64,000 bases of DNA from Photobacterium atrarenae (GCF_024380015.1 NZ_CP101509.1:1488001-1552000); one strand, 5' to 3'. Shown: positions 44,242 through 53,572, counted from the stretch's first letter. Program-made: numbers and translations. The notes: generated by a model from the sequence alone, not told the origin.

Positions 44242-45915
44242 CTACCACTGGGTAAACTGTTTTGCAGTGTTTAGCTGAGTCAGTGCATTTTTTATTCCCA
44301 GCAAATGCATCAGGCAAAGCAGGGTGAAGGGCGCTTTTTTGATCAGGTTATGCCGGCTGAATCGGATCACGGTCAGCCAGTTAGACAGTATATCGTGCAA
44401 AGGCACCAGCTGACGGCGCTTGAATTGCCACTGTGATTGTGACGAAGCGCTGTTTTCCAGGGCAATCGGGCAAGGCAGGTGGCCCGGATATGCCTGCCAC
44501 GGCGCTTTCAAGGCTTTTGGATAAGAATGCTTGAGCCAGGCATGATAAAACGCGTGCTTTCTTACTTCCTCCACCGGCTGAGAGAGCGGATATTGCAACA
44601 CTTTCCAGGAATAGAACGGATGGAAAAATTCCATCTGATAATCGGCGATGTGCTCGGCGGGCAGGGACAGGTGGTGATGCTGATCGTTGAGGAACAGAAA
44701 CAACTGGTAGGCCTTCTCCAGCGGGAGAGAAAGCAGGGGTTCGAAGGCTAGTTTCAGATTGTCGGTCAGCCGATCCTGGAGGAGCCGGGCATGGTTGACG
44801 ACAGATTGGGGCAGATAGGCAAATTGCTGCTCCAGATAGGCGTGGATCAGGGTCTCCAGGTTCTGGGTTTTGGCGGCCCGGTAGACTTTATCGCTGAAAT
44901 AGATCAGGCCCATGCCGACACTGCCGCCGTTACCGGACCAGGCCAGCTGTGGCCGCGAAACGCTGCCGTAGTCGGGATGGGCAATACGGCGCCAATAATG
45001 ACCGATCTTTTGCTCGACAGAGTGAGCCTGGGTATCTCGAACCTGAATGACTTCCAGATCGATTTGGTTCTGCTCGGCAAAAATCCGGGCGCAGTCGAGA
45101 TCCTGGCTCTGCCGCTGGGAAAAGTTAAAGGCTTTAAACGGGAGTTTGCGTCGCAGGAGTTCACTGGCGATGAGCCGGGAGTCCAGTCCGCCGGATAAGG
45201 TGGTGAGCGCTTTCTCTGTGCCTTGGGTGGTTTTGGCAAAAACCTGCTTAAAAGCCTGATCAACGCCGCGTAGTGCTTCTTCAAACGGTACGGGCTGGCT
45301 GGCTAATGCCGTCCAGTCAAAATAGCGCTCAGAATGAAATCCCGCGGTGGAGATAGTGATGATTTCACCGGGGTAAGCGCAGCGAACTTCCGTGTATGGG
45401 GTATGATCGAGCAGGGTGTAGCCGAGCGTTGCCAGTTCACACAGCGCATCACTATGGGTGGTTAACGGCAATTTCAGCTGTTTGAACAAGCTGAGTTGAG
45501 AGCTGAACAGGTAGCCGTTCTGATAGGGCATCCAGTAAAAGGGACGCAAGCCTAAGGGATCGGTGGCGATGGTAAGCTGGCGTTGTTGTCGATCAAAATG
45601 TGCCAGGCAAAACACCCCTTCACAATCTTGCAGTACCTGCGAGCGGTTGGCGGCGGCATGAGCGAGGGTTGCCAAATCAGCTTCGCGGTCGTGGGTGAGC
45701 AGTGGATGGCCAATCAAGGTCGCAATTTGCGAGTCATCCTGCAACCAGGCAGGCTGATGGTAGGCATCAAAGTCATATTGCAGTAACACGCCGTGCGGAC
45801 AGGAAAAACGCTGAAGATGTTTTGCGGGATACCCGGCAAAGGCCCGGGACAGCTGCCGAATGACCTCAGAGTCGGGTTGTTTGGTCAATGAGATGTAACC
45901 TGCAAGGATAGCCAT
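44242..45915 (-). CDS. Asparagine-synthetase-like protein lacking the glutaminase cysteine
   Basis: A 557-residue protein from MAILAGYISL (AAGGAG 8 nt upstream; the longer frame to 46047 overlaps the divergent gene). Residues ~1-200 resemble the Ntn glutaminase domain of AsnB (A-T-D-P-L-G-L-R-P-F-Y-W near 145), but position 2 is Ala instead of the obligatory Cys, so glutamine hydrolysis is not expected. Residues ~230-480 form an ATP pyrophosphatase domain with the P-loop L-S-G-G-L-D-S-R near 242. Relatives with this loss include beta-lactam synthetases and lasso-peptide cyclases, which adenylate a carboxylate and close an amide. No precursor peptide or protease gene is visible beside it. Product unknown. 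Confidence 0.75.
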   Translation of the reverse strand: MAILAGYISLTKQPDSEVIRQLSRAFAGYPAKHLQRFSCPHGVLLQYDFDAYHQPAWLQDDSQIATLIGHPLLTHDREADLATLAHAAANRSQVLQDCEGVFCLAHFDRQQRQLTIATDPLGLRPFYWMPYQNGYLFSSQLSLFKQLKLPLTTHSDALCELATLGYTLLDHTPYTEVRCAYPGEIITISTAGFHSERYFDWTALASQPVPFEEALRGVDQAFKQVFAKTTQGTEKALTTLSGGLDSRLIASELLRRKLPFKAFNFSQRQSQDLDCARIFAEQNQIDLEVIQVRDTQAHSVEQKIGHYWRRIAHPDYGSVSRPQLAWSGNGGSVGMGLIYFSDKVYRAAKTQNLETLIHAYLEQQFAYLPQSVVNHARLLQDRLTDNLKLAFEPLLSLPLEKAYQLFLFLNDQHHHLSLPAEHIADYQMEFFHPFYSWKVLQYPLSQPVEEVRKHAFYHAWLKHSYPKALKAPWQAYPGHLPCPIALENSASSQSQWQFKRRQLVPLHDILSNWLTVIRFSRHNLIKKAPFTLLCLMHLLGIKNALTQLNTAKQFTQW

Positions 45916-46032
45916 CGCCACACTCCTTTGTCGATATGGAATTTCTGAGAGGCTTGCGAGGTTCGTGCCAGTCTGAATTCGACACCGGCCATGGTATGCT
46001 TTGGGTTTGTTTTCAGTGAAGGGAAGCGACGG

Positions 46033-46605
46033 GTGACGAAGCCGCAACCGAAGCCAATAGCAACGAAGGCGCAGCAGATTATCGACTGGGTGTCGCAGGA
46101 TCCACTGCGGCAGCAGGCGCTGGCGTGCGTCAGCCAGCTGAACTTACCCCAAGGTTATATTGCGGCGGGGTTTGTGCGCAACCTGGTCTGGGACGCGCTG
46201 CATCATTATACTGAACCGACCCCGCTCAATGATGTCGACGTGATTTATTTTGATCCGGCAGAAGACGATCCCGAGACTTGTGAGAAATACGAATCCCAGT
46301 TGCAGGCGCAAGTGCCGCAACTGAACTGGCAGGTCCGGAACCAGGCCCGGATGCATGTACGAAATGGTGATCGCCCCTATCAGAGCGTGCTGGATGCGAT
46401 GTCTTTCTGGGTGGAAAAAGAAACGGCGGTGGCCATCCGGCAGATTGCGCCGGGCCATTATGAGTGTATTGCTGCGTTTGGCCTGGTGTCATTATTCCGA
46501 TTGCAAGTCACCTATAACTCCAAGCGGTCGGGCACTGTTTTTGAAGACCGGCTGCGTTCGAAGAACTGGCTTCAACAATGGCCGAAGCTGACAGTTGTTC
46601 AGTGA
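46033..46605 (+). CDS. Nucleotidyltransferase-family protein (DUF925/COG3575 type)
   Basis: About 190 residues from a GTG start (AAGGGA 8 nt upstream); an ATG at 45991 would extend it into the divergent gene's promoter. A nucleotidyltransferase fold is suggested by Y-I-A-A-G-F-V-R-N-L-V-W-D followed by L-N-D-V-D-V-I-Y-F-D, whose aspartates would bind metal, and a late Y-N-S-K-R...F-E-D-R-L-R-S-K-N-W. It is divergent from the asparagine-synthetase-like gene with about 117 bp between starts, so joint control is possible. Substrate unknown. Confidence 0.72.
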   Translation: MTKPQPKPIATKAQQIIDWVSQDPLRQQALACVSQLNLPQGYIAAGFVRNLVWDALHHYTEPTPLNDVDVIYFDPAEDDPETCEKYESQLQAQVPQLNWQVRNQARMHVRNGDRPYQSVLDAMSFWVEKETAVAIRQIAPGHYECIAAFGLVSLFRLQVTYNSKRSGTVFEDRLRSKNWLQQWPKLTVVQ

Positions 46606-46758
46606 ACTGTCCGGCGAGCTGAGTTATCTAAACGGTATTAAATGAAGTGTCTTCCTATCTTTCCTAATCTTGCATCTTCTGCAAAATGTGCTTGATAAAC
46701 CCTACTTTAACAATCTACGTTTAAATAAAGATGTGTTCCGGCATTCAGGAGCACATCC

Positions 46759-46866
46759 ATGAATTGTCGATTCATTTTCGGTCATTACAACTGTCGTCAG
46801 ATGCTGCCTTGTGGTCGCCCATACGCCCAAAGCGCTGACAGTGAATTTCATACAATAATCATTTGA
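46759..46866 (+). CDS. Possible 35-residue leader peptide upstream of doeA
   Basis: Begins MNCRFIFGHYNCRQ and ends EFHTIII, with three cysteines. AGGAG lies exactly 7 nt before the ATG, a better site than many real genes have. It occupies the middle of the 333-bp gap before doeA, 72 bp upstream of it. No family recognised; could be a regulatory leader or chance. Confidence 0.3.
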   Translation: MNCRFIFGHYNCRQMLPCGRPYAQSADSEFHTIII

Positions 46867-46938
46867 TTCTGATGGTCGTTGATGATCCTAACGTCCCTGA
46901 AAGCCAATCAGGCTCAATACAGGTGAAGGAGACGGGCA

Positions 46939-48126
46939 ATGAGAGGCGCTGCAATGTCGTTTTCTTTGGAAGAATACCAATCCCGGTTAGCCAAAGTCAG
47001 ATACTCAATGGAAGAGCAGGAGCTGGATGTTCTGATTATCCATGATCCGTCGAATATGTCCTGGTTGACCGGCTATGACGGTTGGTCTTTTTATGTGCCC
47101 CAATGCGTGGTGGTGGGCCCGAGTGGCGATCCGATCTGGTTTGGCCGGGTACAGGATGCCAATGGTGCCTATCGAACCGTGTATATGGCGAAAGAAAATG
47201 TCACCTTTTACCCGGATCATTACGTGATGAATCTGCCGCTCCATCCGATGGAGTTTCTGGTTGAGGCTGTGCTGGCGCCGAGGTTATGGGATCGCGGCCG
47301 GATCGGGGTAGAGAAAGACAACTATTATTTCAGCGCCACCGCTTATGAAGCGCTTACCACTCACATGCCCAATGCATCCCTGGTTGATGCCACCGGATTG
47401 GTGAACTGGTGCCGGGCCGTGAAATCGGATCAGGAGCTGGCTTATATGTATACCGCCGCCCGGATCGTGGAAAACATGCACCGGGTCGCGTTTGACATGA
47501 TTGAGCCGGGGCTGCCCAAACATCATCTGGTGGCGGAATTGAATCGTCACGCTGTGCTCGGTCATGATGGTTATTACGGTGATTACGCGGCGATTGTTCC
47601 GTTGTTGCCGTCCGGCGCTGATGCCTCTGCCCCTCATTTAACCTGGGATGACCGCCCGTTCCGGAAAGGAGAGGGCACCTTCTTTGAAATTGCCGGTGCT
47701 CACCGGCGTTACCACTGTCCGCTGTCGCGCACCATTTTTCTCGGTGAGCCGGGGGATAAATTTAAGCGGGCGGATGAGGCGTTAACCCGTGGCATTGAAG
47801 CCGGTCTGGAAGTCGCGCGGCCGGGCAACACTTGTGCTGATATTGCCAATGCGCTCAATGATGTGCTGGATAAAGCCGGCTTTTCCCGCAATGGGGCCCG
47901 TTGCGGCTATCCGATTGGGCTCAGCTATCCACCGGACTGGGGAGAGCGGACGATGAGCCTGCGGGCCACCGATAGTACTGTGTTGCAAGAAGGGATGACC
48001 TTTCATTTTATGCCAGGCCTGTGGTTTGAAGACTGGGGGCTGGAGACCACTGAGAGTATTGTGATCACCCGCTATGGCGCCAAAACACTCTGTGATTTTC
48101 CACGCCATCTGTTCGTTAAACATTAA
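46939..48126 (+). CDS. doeA: Ectoine hydrolase
   Basis: Opens the ectoine ring to N-acetyl-L-2,4-diaminobutyrate in the cytosol. The 395-residue creatinase/prolidase-fold (M24-like) protein has an N-terminal creatinase domain (~1-160; H-D-P-S-N-M-S-W-L-T-G-Y-D-G-W) and a pita-bread C-terminal domain. The position where metallopeptidases carry an Asp pair reads F-F-E-I-A-G-A-H-R-R-Y, as expected for ectoine hydrolases rather than prolidases. GAAGGAG precedes the ATG. First of five doe genes (A-B-X-C-D), whose order identifies it with confidence. No ectoine transporter or ectABC genes in the window. Confidence 0.92.
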   Translation: MRGAAMSFSLEEYQSRLAKVRYSMEEQELDVLIIHDPSNMSWLTGYDGWSFYVPQCVVVGPSGDPIWFGRVQDANGAYRTVYMAKENVTFYPDHYVMNLPLHPMEFLVEAVLAPRLWDRGRIGVEKDNYYFSATAYEALTTHMPNASLVDATGLVNWCRAVKSDQELAYMYTAARIVENMHRVAFDMIEPGLPKHHLVAELNRHAVLGHDGYYGDYAAIVPLLPSGADASAPHLTWDDRPFRKGEGTFFEIAGAHRRYHCPLSRTIFLGEPGDKFKRADEALTRGIEAGLEVARPGNTCADIANALNDVLDKAGFSRNGARCGYPIGLSYPPDWGERTMSLRATDSTVLQEGMTFHFMPGLWFEDWGLETTESIVITRYGAKTLCDFPRHLFVKH

Positions 48127-48187
48127 GTCATTCGCGGGGGGGAGGATTCAGCCCCGAATTCAATTGCGCACCAGACAAGGATGGGAC

Positions 48188-49192
48188 ATGCAACCAACAT
48201 CAATCAGTGCCAGTGTGGATTTTGATCAGGATGGCGTGCAGTACGGATTTTTGAAGCTGCCGTATTCCCATGATGGCTCAGCCTGGGGCGCGGTGATGAC
48301 TCCGATCACTGTGGTGAAAAACGGGGCCGGGCCGACGGCGCTCCTGACGGGTGGGAACCATGGTGATGAATATGAAGGGATCACTAGCTTACTCAAGCTC
48401 TCGCATCAGCTCACACCGGAGACTATCCACGGGCGGGTGATCATTGTGCCGATGATGAACCATCCGGCGGTGGTCAATGGCTCGCGGACTTCGCCGATTG
48501 ATCGGGGCAATTTAAACCGGGCCTTTCCGGGCAATCCAACCGGCAGTGTGACAGAAAAGATCGCCGACTATTTCAATCGTTACCTGGTGCCGCTGTGCCA
48601 ATACGCGTTGGATATCCACTCCGGGGGCAACACCTTAGATATTATCCCGTTTGCTGCGGCGCATCGTCTGCCCGATCCGGAACAGGAAGCCGCCTGCTGG
48701 CAGGCGGCGAAGGGGTTCGGCGCGCCGTATACCATGCGAATGGTTGAGATGGACCCTGCCGGATTATATGACACCGCCGTTGAATCGCAGGGTAAAGTAT
48801 TTGTCACCACTGAGCTGGGCGGCGGCGGGAGCAGCACGCCGGCGTCAATTGCCTGCGCTGATCGCGGCATCCGTAATTTTCTCCGGGTGGCCGGTATTTT
48901 GCTTGGAGAGGTCGAGCCGCCAGCCCAACCCACCCGGGAGTTGGACATGGCCGATGCCAATTGCTACCTGCAAAGTGAGCATCACGGGATCGCCGCGTTT
49001 GAGGTATCGCTGGGCGCAGCAGTACGAGAAGGCGATGTCATTGCCAGCATCTACTCGATGGCGCGGACGGGTGAGCCGCCTCAGATCTACCGGGCGCAGC
49101 GCGACGGGATTCTGGCAGCCCGACGTCATCCGGCGCTGGTCAATATGGGGGATACGATTGCAGTGATAGCCCGGGTGCTGCCCGAGTCATAA
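48188..49192 (+). CDS. doeB: N-alpha-acetyl-L-2,4-diaminobutyrate deacetylase
   Basis: Removes the acetyl group from the DoeA product. A 334-residue succinylglutamate desuccinylase/aspartoacylase-family zinc enzyme: G-G-N-H-G-D-E-Y-E-G near residue 57, R-G-N-L-N-R-A-F-P-G near 110 and D-I-H-S-G-G near 142 provide the zinc and substrate residues. Start at MQPTSISA behind AAGGA; the longer frame begins inside doeA. Second gene of the doe operon. Confidence 0.92.
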   Translation: MQPTSISASVDFDQDGVQYGFLKLPYSHDGSAWGAVMTPITVVKNGAGPTALLTGGNHGDEYEGITSLLKLSHQLTPETIHGRVIIVPMMNHPAVVNGSRTSPIDRGNLNRAFPGNPTGSVTEKIADYFNRYLVPLCQYALDIHSGGNTLDIIPFAAAHRLPDPEQEAACWQAAKGFGAPYTMRMVEMDPAGLYDTAVESQGKVFVTTELGGGGSSTPASIACADRGIRNFLRVAGILLGEVEPPAQPTRELDMADANCYLQSEHHGIAAFEVSLGAAVREGDVIASIYSMARTGEPPQIYRAQRDGILAARRHPALVNMGDTIAVIARVLPES

Positions 49193-49221
49193 TTGCTACA
49201 CGTCAACCAGGGAGGAGATTT

Positions 49222-49701
49222 ATGCGACTTGATCGCTATGATGTGAAAATTTTGCAGATTTTGCAGCACAATGGGCGGATCACCAAATCACACTTGGCCG
49301 ATGCAATTAACTTGTCCGTCAGTCCGTGCTGGGAGCGGGTGAGAAAGCTTGAATCCGCCGGGGTCATTGAAGGATACGGCGCTCGAATAAATCAGGAGCT
49401 GTTGGTCAAATGTACCGCCGTGCTGGTGGAGGTTGCCCTGAAACAACACCATGCCGAAGCGTTCCGCCGTTTTGAGTCTTATATTGCCGAGTGCACTGCC
49501 GTCACCGAATGTTATGCCACCGGCGGCGGGGTAGACTATATCCTCAAAGTGCAAACCGAAGATATTGATCAGTATCAGCGTCTAATCGATAGCTGGCTTG
49601 AAGCGGATCTCGGTATTGAGCGCTACTTTACCTACATAGTGACCAAGACCATTAAGCGCGATGAGCCGGCGCTGAACCTCTCGCCGCACCTGCTGCGCTG
49701 A
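49222..49701 (+). CDS. doeX: Lrp/AsnC-family regulator of ectoine catabolism
   Basis: A 159-residue protein with an N-terminal helix-turn-helix (L-D-R-Y-D-V-K-I-L-Q-I-L-Q, then S-V-S-P-C-W-E-R-V) and a C-terminal RAM ligand domain ending in a typical T-K-T-I-K-R-D-E. GGAGGAG is 4-5 nt before the ATG. Embedded between doeB and doeC as in Halomonas, where DoeX is thought to respond to pathway intermediates. A 241-bp gap separates it from doeC without a clear terminator. Confidence 0.9.
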   Translation: MRLDRYDVKILQILQHNGRITKSHLADAINLSVSPCWERVRKLESAGVIEGYGARINQELLVKCTAVLVEVALKQHHAEAFRRFESYIAECTAVTECYATGGGVDYILKVQTEDIDQYQRLIDSWLEADLGIERYFTYIVTKTIKRDEPALNLSPHLLR

Positions 49702-49942
49702 GCAGTGGCCCCAGCAGCTTGCCGCTTTCGCAACGCATCGCTTTTGAAACGTTGTGCAAACGCTCTGACGACGCTTCATTCCCACTTCGATCAAGGATCG
49801 GCCCACGGGAAAAAAGCCAAACAATAACCTTCCTTCCAGAAAAATCACCAAGGTGGTGTGCGCTGCTTCAGAAAAAGACGAAGGTGGATTTGTTTAGGCT
49901 GAAAGAAGAAGCCTCAAGTCAACACGCAGAGGAGGAGGTCTG

Positions 49943-51463
49943 ATGAATGTGGCTAATCACCGTGACCACAGCGAGCTGAAACCCTCGCACGCCATGATGG
50001 CCGTGATGGATGACATTCGCCTGGTCCGCAGCCTGGCGTATGTGAACGGGAAGTGGATCACCGGCGAGCGCTTTCTGGCCGTCGAAAACCCGTCAAATAA
50101 TGATGTCATTGGCTATGTGACCCAATTGAATCAGGCGCAGATCAGTGAGGCCATTGATGCGGCAGAGCAGGCATTTCAATCTTGGCGTACTCTTCAGGCG
50201 GATGAGCGTGCGGACTATCTGTTGCGTTGGCATGATTTGATCCTGACAGCCAGAGAAGATCTGGCCCGGTTGATGGTGATGGAGCAGGGTAAGACCATTG
50301 CGGAAGCGCGGGGAGAGGTCGACTACGGGGCCTCCTTTATCCGCTGGTTTGCTGAAGAAGGGCGCCGCAGTTATGGCGAAACCATTCCCAGCCATATCCC
50401 CGATGCACAACTGCTGACGTTTCGCGAGCCGGTTGGTGTTGCGGCCCTGATCACCCCTTGGAATTTCCCCAATGCCATGGTGACCCGCAAAGCCGCGGCG
50501 GCCCTGGCTGCCGGCTGTACGGTGCTGATTAAGCCGGCCAGCGAGACGCCGTTTTCTGCTCTGGCGCTGGCTGAACTGGCCGAGCGTGCCGGGATCCCGG
50601 CCGGGGTAGTGAATGTGATCACCGGGAGTGGTGCGCTGGTTTCAGAGGTGCTGTGTCAGTCCGAGACCGTCAAAGCGCTGTCATTTACCGGTTCGACCCG
50701 GGTGGGGAAACACCTGCTCCGGTCAGCTGCCGCAACCGTCAAGAAATGCAGTATGGAGCTGGGCGGCAATGCACCTTTCATCATGTTGGAAGACATGGAT
50801 GTATCAGCTGCTGCCAAAGCCGCCGTGGCGGCGAAGTTTCAGACTTCGGGCCAGGACTGCCTGGCCGCGAACCGTATTTTTGTACCTCGCCAGTCTTATG
50901 CCTTGTTTTTAGAAGCTTTTGCCGCCCAGATGCGTCAACTCGAGGTGGGGGACGGCTTCGACCCGTCGGTGAGCCTTGGTCCGCTGATCAATCGCGCAGC
51001 GGTGAGTAAAGCCCATGCGTTGGTGCAGGATGCCCTGGCGAAGGGGGCCCGGTTGATTGCCGGCTATGATGAACTTCATTTAGGGCCGAACTTCTTTGCG
51101 CCCACCTTGCTGGCGGATGTGACCCCGGCGATGGATGTCTATCGCGAGGAAAACTTTTGTCCGGTGGCCGGGGTGCTGCCTTATGACGATCTGGCCGAGG
51201 TGATCCGGATGAGCAATGCAACAGAATATGGCCTGGCGGCTTATGTCTATGGCCATGACATCCGCCGGATCTGGCAGTGCCTGCGCGGGCTGGAATTTGG
51301 CATGGTCAGCGTGAACTCGGTCAAAATGACCGGCCACCCGATCCCGTTCGGCGGTGTGAAACAATCCGGTTTGGGCCGGGAAGGGAGCCGTTATGGGCTC
51401 GATGAATTCAGTGAAATCAAGTACGGCTGCTTAGGGGCGCTGCCTGCAGCGCATGGCGAATGA
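49943..51463 (+). CDS. doeC: Aspartate-semialdehyde dehydrogenase of ectoine degradation
   Basis: Oxidises L-aspartate 4-semialdehyde to aspartate. A 506-residue aldehyde dehydrogenase of the succinate-semialdehyde type: W-N-F-P-N-A near residue 173, M-E-L-G-G-N-A-P near 272, catalytic Cys in S-G-Q-D-C-L-A-A near 306. AGGAGGAGG precedes the start. Its last codons overlap the start of the frame leading to doeD, whose true ATG is 35 nt after the doeC stop. Confidence 0.9.
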   Translation: MNVANHRDHSELKPSHAMMAVMDDIRLVRSLAYVNGKWITGERFLAVENPSNNDVIGYVTQLNQAQISEAIDAAEQAFQSWRTLQADERADYLLRWHDLILTAREDLARLMVMEQGKTIAEARGEVDYGASFIRWFAEEGRRSYGETIPSHIPDAQLLTFREPVGVAALITPWNFPNAMVTRKAAAALAAGCTVLIKPASETPFSALALAELAERAGIPAGVVNVITGSGALVSEVLCQSETVKALSFTGSTRVGKHLLRSAAATVKKCSMELGGNAPFIMLEDMDVSAAAKAAVAAKFQTSGQDCLAANRIFVPRQSYALFLEAFAAQMRQLEVGDGFDPSVSLGPLINRAAVSKAHALVQDALAKGARLIAGYDELHLGPNFFAPTLLADVTPAMDVYREENFCPVAGVLPYDDLAEVIRMSNATEYGLAAYVYGHDIRRIWQCLRGLEFGMVSVNSVKMTGHPIPFGGVKQSGLGREGSRYGLDEFSEIKYGCLGALPAAHGE

Positions 51464-51497
51464 ACAAAGCTGGCTGACATGGATAAGGAGAACATCG

Positions 51498-52904
51498 ATG
51501 AAAAAACAAACGCAAACCTTACTGGAGCTGGACCGTCAATGTGTGTTTCACGCCTCAACCCATCTGAAGCAGTATGCGGCCGGGCAAGTGCCGGGTCGGG
51601 TGGTGACCGGTGGCCACGGGATCCGCATTCAGGATTCGGAAGGCCAGGAATTGATTGACGGCTTTGCTGGCCTTTACTGTGTCAATATCGGCTACGGGCG
51701 CAGCGAGATGGCCGAGGCGATTTATGAGCAGGCGAAAAAGCTGGCCTTTTATCACACCTATGTTGGTCATACTAACGAAGCCGTGGTTCATTTGTCTGAA
51801 CGCTTGCTGGCGATGGCGCCGACCGGGATGAGCAAAGTTTATTACGGCATGTCGGGCAGTGATGCCAATGAAACCCAGCTCAAGCTGGTGTGGTATTACA
51901 ACAATGTGCTCGGGCGGCCGGAGAAGAAGAAAGTCATTGCCCGGGATCGTGGGTACCACGGCTCCAGTATTGCGTCGGGCTCGATGACCGGGCTGCCCCT
52001 GTTTCACGCCTACTTTGATTTACCGCTGGATCGCATCAAGCACACCGTCGCGCCGTATTACTACCGGCGCGATGACGACAATATGACGGAGCTTGAGTTT
52101 TCCCGGTTCTGTGCCGATCAACTGGAGGCACAGATCCTGGCCGAGGGGCCGGAGACCGTTGCCGCCATGATTGCCGAGCCTGTATTGGGAACTGGGGGAA
52201 TAGTCCCGCCGCCCGAGGGCTACTGGCAGGCAATCCGCCCGGTGCTGGATAAATATGATGTGCTGCTGATCGCCGATGAAGTCGTGTGTGGCTTTGGGCG
52301 CCTCGGTGCGGCATTTGGCTCGATTTTATATGACATGAAACCGGATCTGATCACCGTGGCGAAAGGACTGACGTCCGCCTACCAGCCGCTTTCCGGCGTG
52401 ATGGTCGGGGAAAAAGTGTGGCAAACCCTGGAAGCGGGGACCGATACCTGGGGCGCCTTCGGTCACGGGTATACCTATTCCGGCCACCCACTTGGGGCGG
52501 CTGCGGCGCTGTGCAACCTGGATATCATTGCCCGGGAGAGTCTGGTCGATAATGCCCGGGATGTCGGGGCGTACCTGCAGCAGCAGATGAACGCGGCGTT
52601 CGGCGACCACCCGCTGGTTGGGGAAAGCCGCGGGATCGGTATGCTGCATGCGCTGGAATTTTCGTCTGATCGGCAGCGGCGGCGTCATTTTGATCCCAAT
52701 TTGAAAGTCGGCCCCCAAGTGGCGACGGCTTGTCTTGAGCAAGGGTTGATCGCTCGGGCGATGCCGCATGGTGATATTCTGGGTTTTGCCCCACCGCTGA
52801 TCGCGACTCGCGAGGATATCGATCAAATCGTGGCGAAAACAACCCGGGCAGTGAATCAGGTGATGGATCAACTGGTGACCAGCAAGCAATGGCAGCCCCG
52901 GTAG
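51498..52904 (+). CDS. doeD: Diaminobutyrate transaminase of ectoine degradation
   Basis: Transfers the 4-amino group of L-2,4-diaminobutyrate to give aspartate semialdehyde, the DoeC substrate. A 468-residue class III PLP aminotransferase: G-M-S-G-S-D-A-N-E near residue 118, D-E-V-V-C-G-F-G-R near 262, and PLP lysine in T-V-A-K-G-L-T-S-A-Y-Q-P near 294. Start at MKKQTQTLLEL behind AAGGAG. Last doe gene. Confidence 0.9.
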   Translation: MKKQTQTLLELDRQCVFHASTHLKQYAAGQVPGRVVTGGHGIRIQDSEGQELIDGFAGLYCVNIGYGRSEMAEAIYEQAKKLAFYHTYVGHTNEAVVHLSERLLAMAPTGMSKVYYGMSGSDANETQLKLVWYYNNVLGRPEKKKVIARDRGYHGSSIASGSMTGLPLFHAYFDLPLDRIKHTVAPYYYRRDDDNMTELEFSRFCADQLEAQILAEGPETVAAMIAEPVLGTGGIVPPPEGYWQAIRPVLDKYDVLLIADEVVCGFGRLGAAFGSILYDMKPDLITVAKGLTSAYQPLSGVMVGEKVWQTLEAGTDTWGAFGHGYTYSGHPLGAAAALCNLDIIARESLVDNARDVGAYLQQQMNAAFGDHPLVGESRGIGMLHALEFSSDRQRRRHFDPNLKVGPQVATACLEQGLIARAMPHGDILGFAPPLIATREDIDQIVAKTTRAVNQVMDQLVTSKQWQPR

Positions 52905-52926
52905 TGTCTATTTGAACGCCTGATCT

Positions 52927-52966
52927 GACCCGGTCCTTGGGCGCCTGGCGAGCTAAGGGACGGGTC
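52927..52966 (+). terminator. Weak hairpin after doeD
   Basis: GACCCGGTCC pairs with GGACGGGTC with one bulge; no T-run follows. Confidence 0.3.
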
Positions 52967-53002
52967 ATCAGCGCTGGTAAAAAAAAGACTGAATCTTTCT
53001 TC

Positions 53003-53033
53003 TTGACCTCAGGTTAACCTGAGGTTTTATGCT
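53003..53033 (+). promoter_or_regulatory. SoxR/MerR-type promoter upstream of ridA
   Basis: The perfect 20-bp palindrome ACCTCAGGTTAACCTGAGGT (53006-53025) lies between a -35 element TTGACC (53003) and a -10 element TATGCT (53028), giving the overlong 19-bp spacer characteristic of MerR-family activation. It differs from the SoxR box CCTCAAGTTAACTTGAGG by one base in each half. Confidence 0.75.
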
Positions 53034-53083
53034 GTTTCCTATTCACATATAGACATAAACGTTCAGCATAAAAAGGAATCGCC

Positions 53084-53518
53084 ATGAAAAATTCAACCGC
53101 TCGAAATGCCCTGAACCATCACAATCCTGCCGCGTTGTTTAATCCGACCCCTTTTGGGTTTTGCCATAGTGTCGCTGCACCGAACTCGGGAGAGCTGGTG
53201 TTTATCTCCGGCCAGAGCGGCGGTGAAGATCTTGAGCATACCCTGAGCCATGATTTCAGCCGCCAGGTGGAATTTGCCCTCAAAAACCTCGGCATTGCGC
53301 TGGCCGAGCATGGATTGCAGTTCGAAAATATCGTCAAAATTACTGTGCTGATTGTCGATCATAACGCGGACAAACTGGCAATCTGGAGCGACGCCGTCAG
53401 CCGCACCTGGGATCCGGCACATCTGCCGGCCAGCACCTTGATCCCGGTCCCGGCATTGGCGTTGGAAGGGATGCAGATTGAAGTCGATGCCATCGCGTTC
53501 AAAGCTGCGACAGAATAG
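53084..53518 (+). CDS. RidA/YjgF-family enamine/imine deaminase
   Basis: A 144-residue RidA-like protein. Conserved features include G-F-C-H-S-V near residue 24, V-F-I-S-G-Q-S-G-G, E-N-I-V-K-I-T-V-L-I, and R-T-W-D-P-A-H-L-P-A-S-T near 105 with the Arg that binds substrate carboxylates. Family members hydrolyse reactive enamines from PLP enzymes or act as chlorination-activated chaperones. First gene under the MerR/SoxR-type promoter, followed by an exporter after 54 bp. Confidence 0.85.
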   Translation: MKNSTARNALNHHNPAALFNPTPFGFCHSVAAPNSGELVFISGQSGGEDLEHTLSHDFSRQVEFALKNLGIALAEHGLQFENIVKITVLIVDHNADKLAIWSDAVSRTWDPAHLPASTLIPVPALALEGMQIEVDAIAFKAATE

Positions 53519-53572
53519 ACGTTTTTAGAAAGGGCATTGTATTTTTTGGGAATTGGATGTGCGGAGCGCTTG

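Noticed and set aside
46939..48126. Xaa-Pro dipeptidase annotation for the first doe gene
   Set aside because: Canonical metal-binding Asp pair is not visible and the doeB-X-C-D neighbours identify it as ectoine hydrolase.
49719..49943. 74-codon plus-strand frame between doeX and doeC ending on the doeC start codon
   Set aside because: Starts with TTG without a ribosome site, composition is unlike neighbours and no domain is recognisable; treated as a non-coding spacer.
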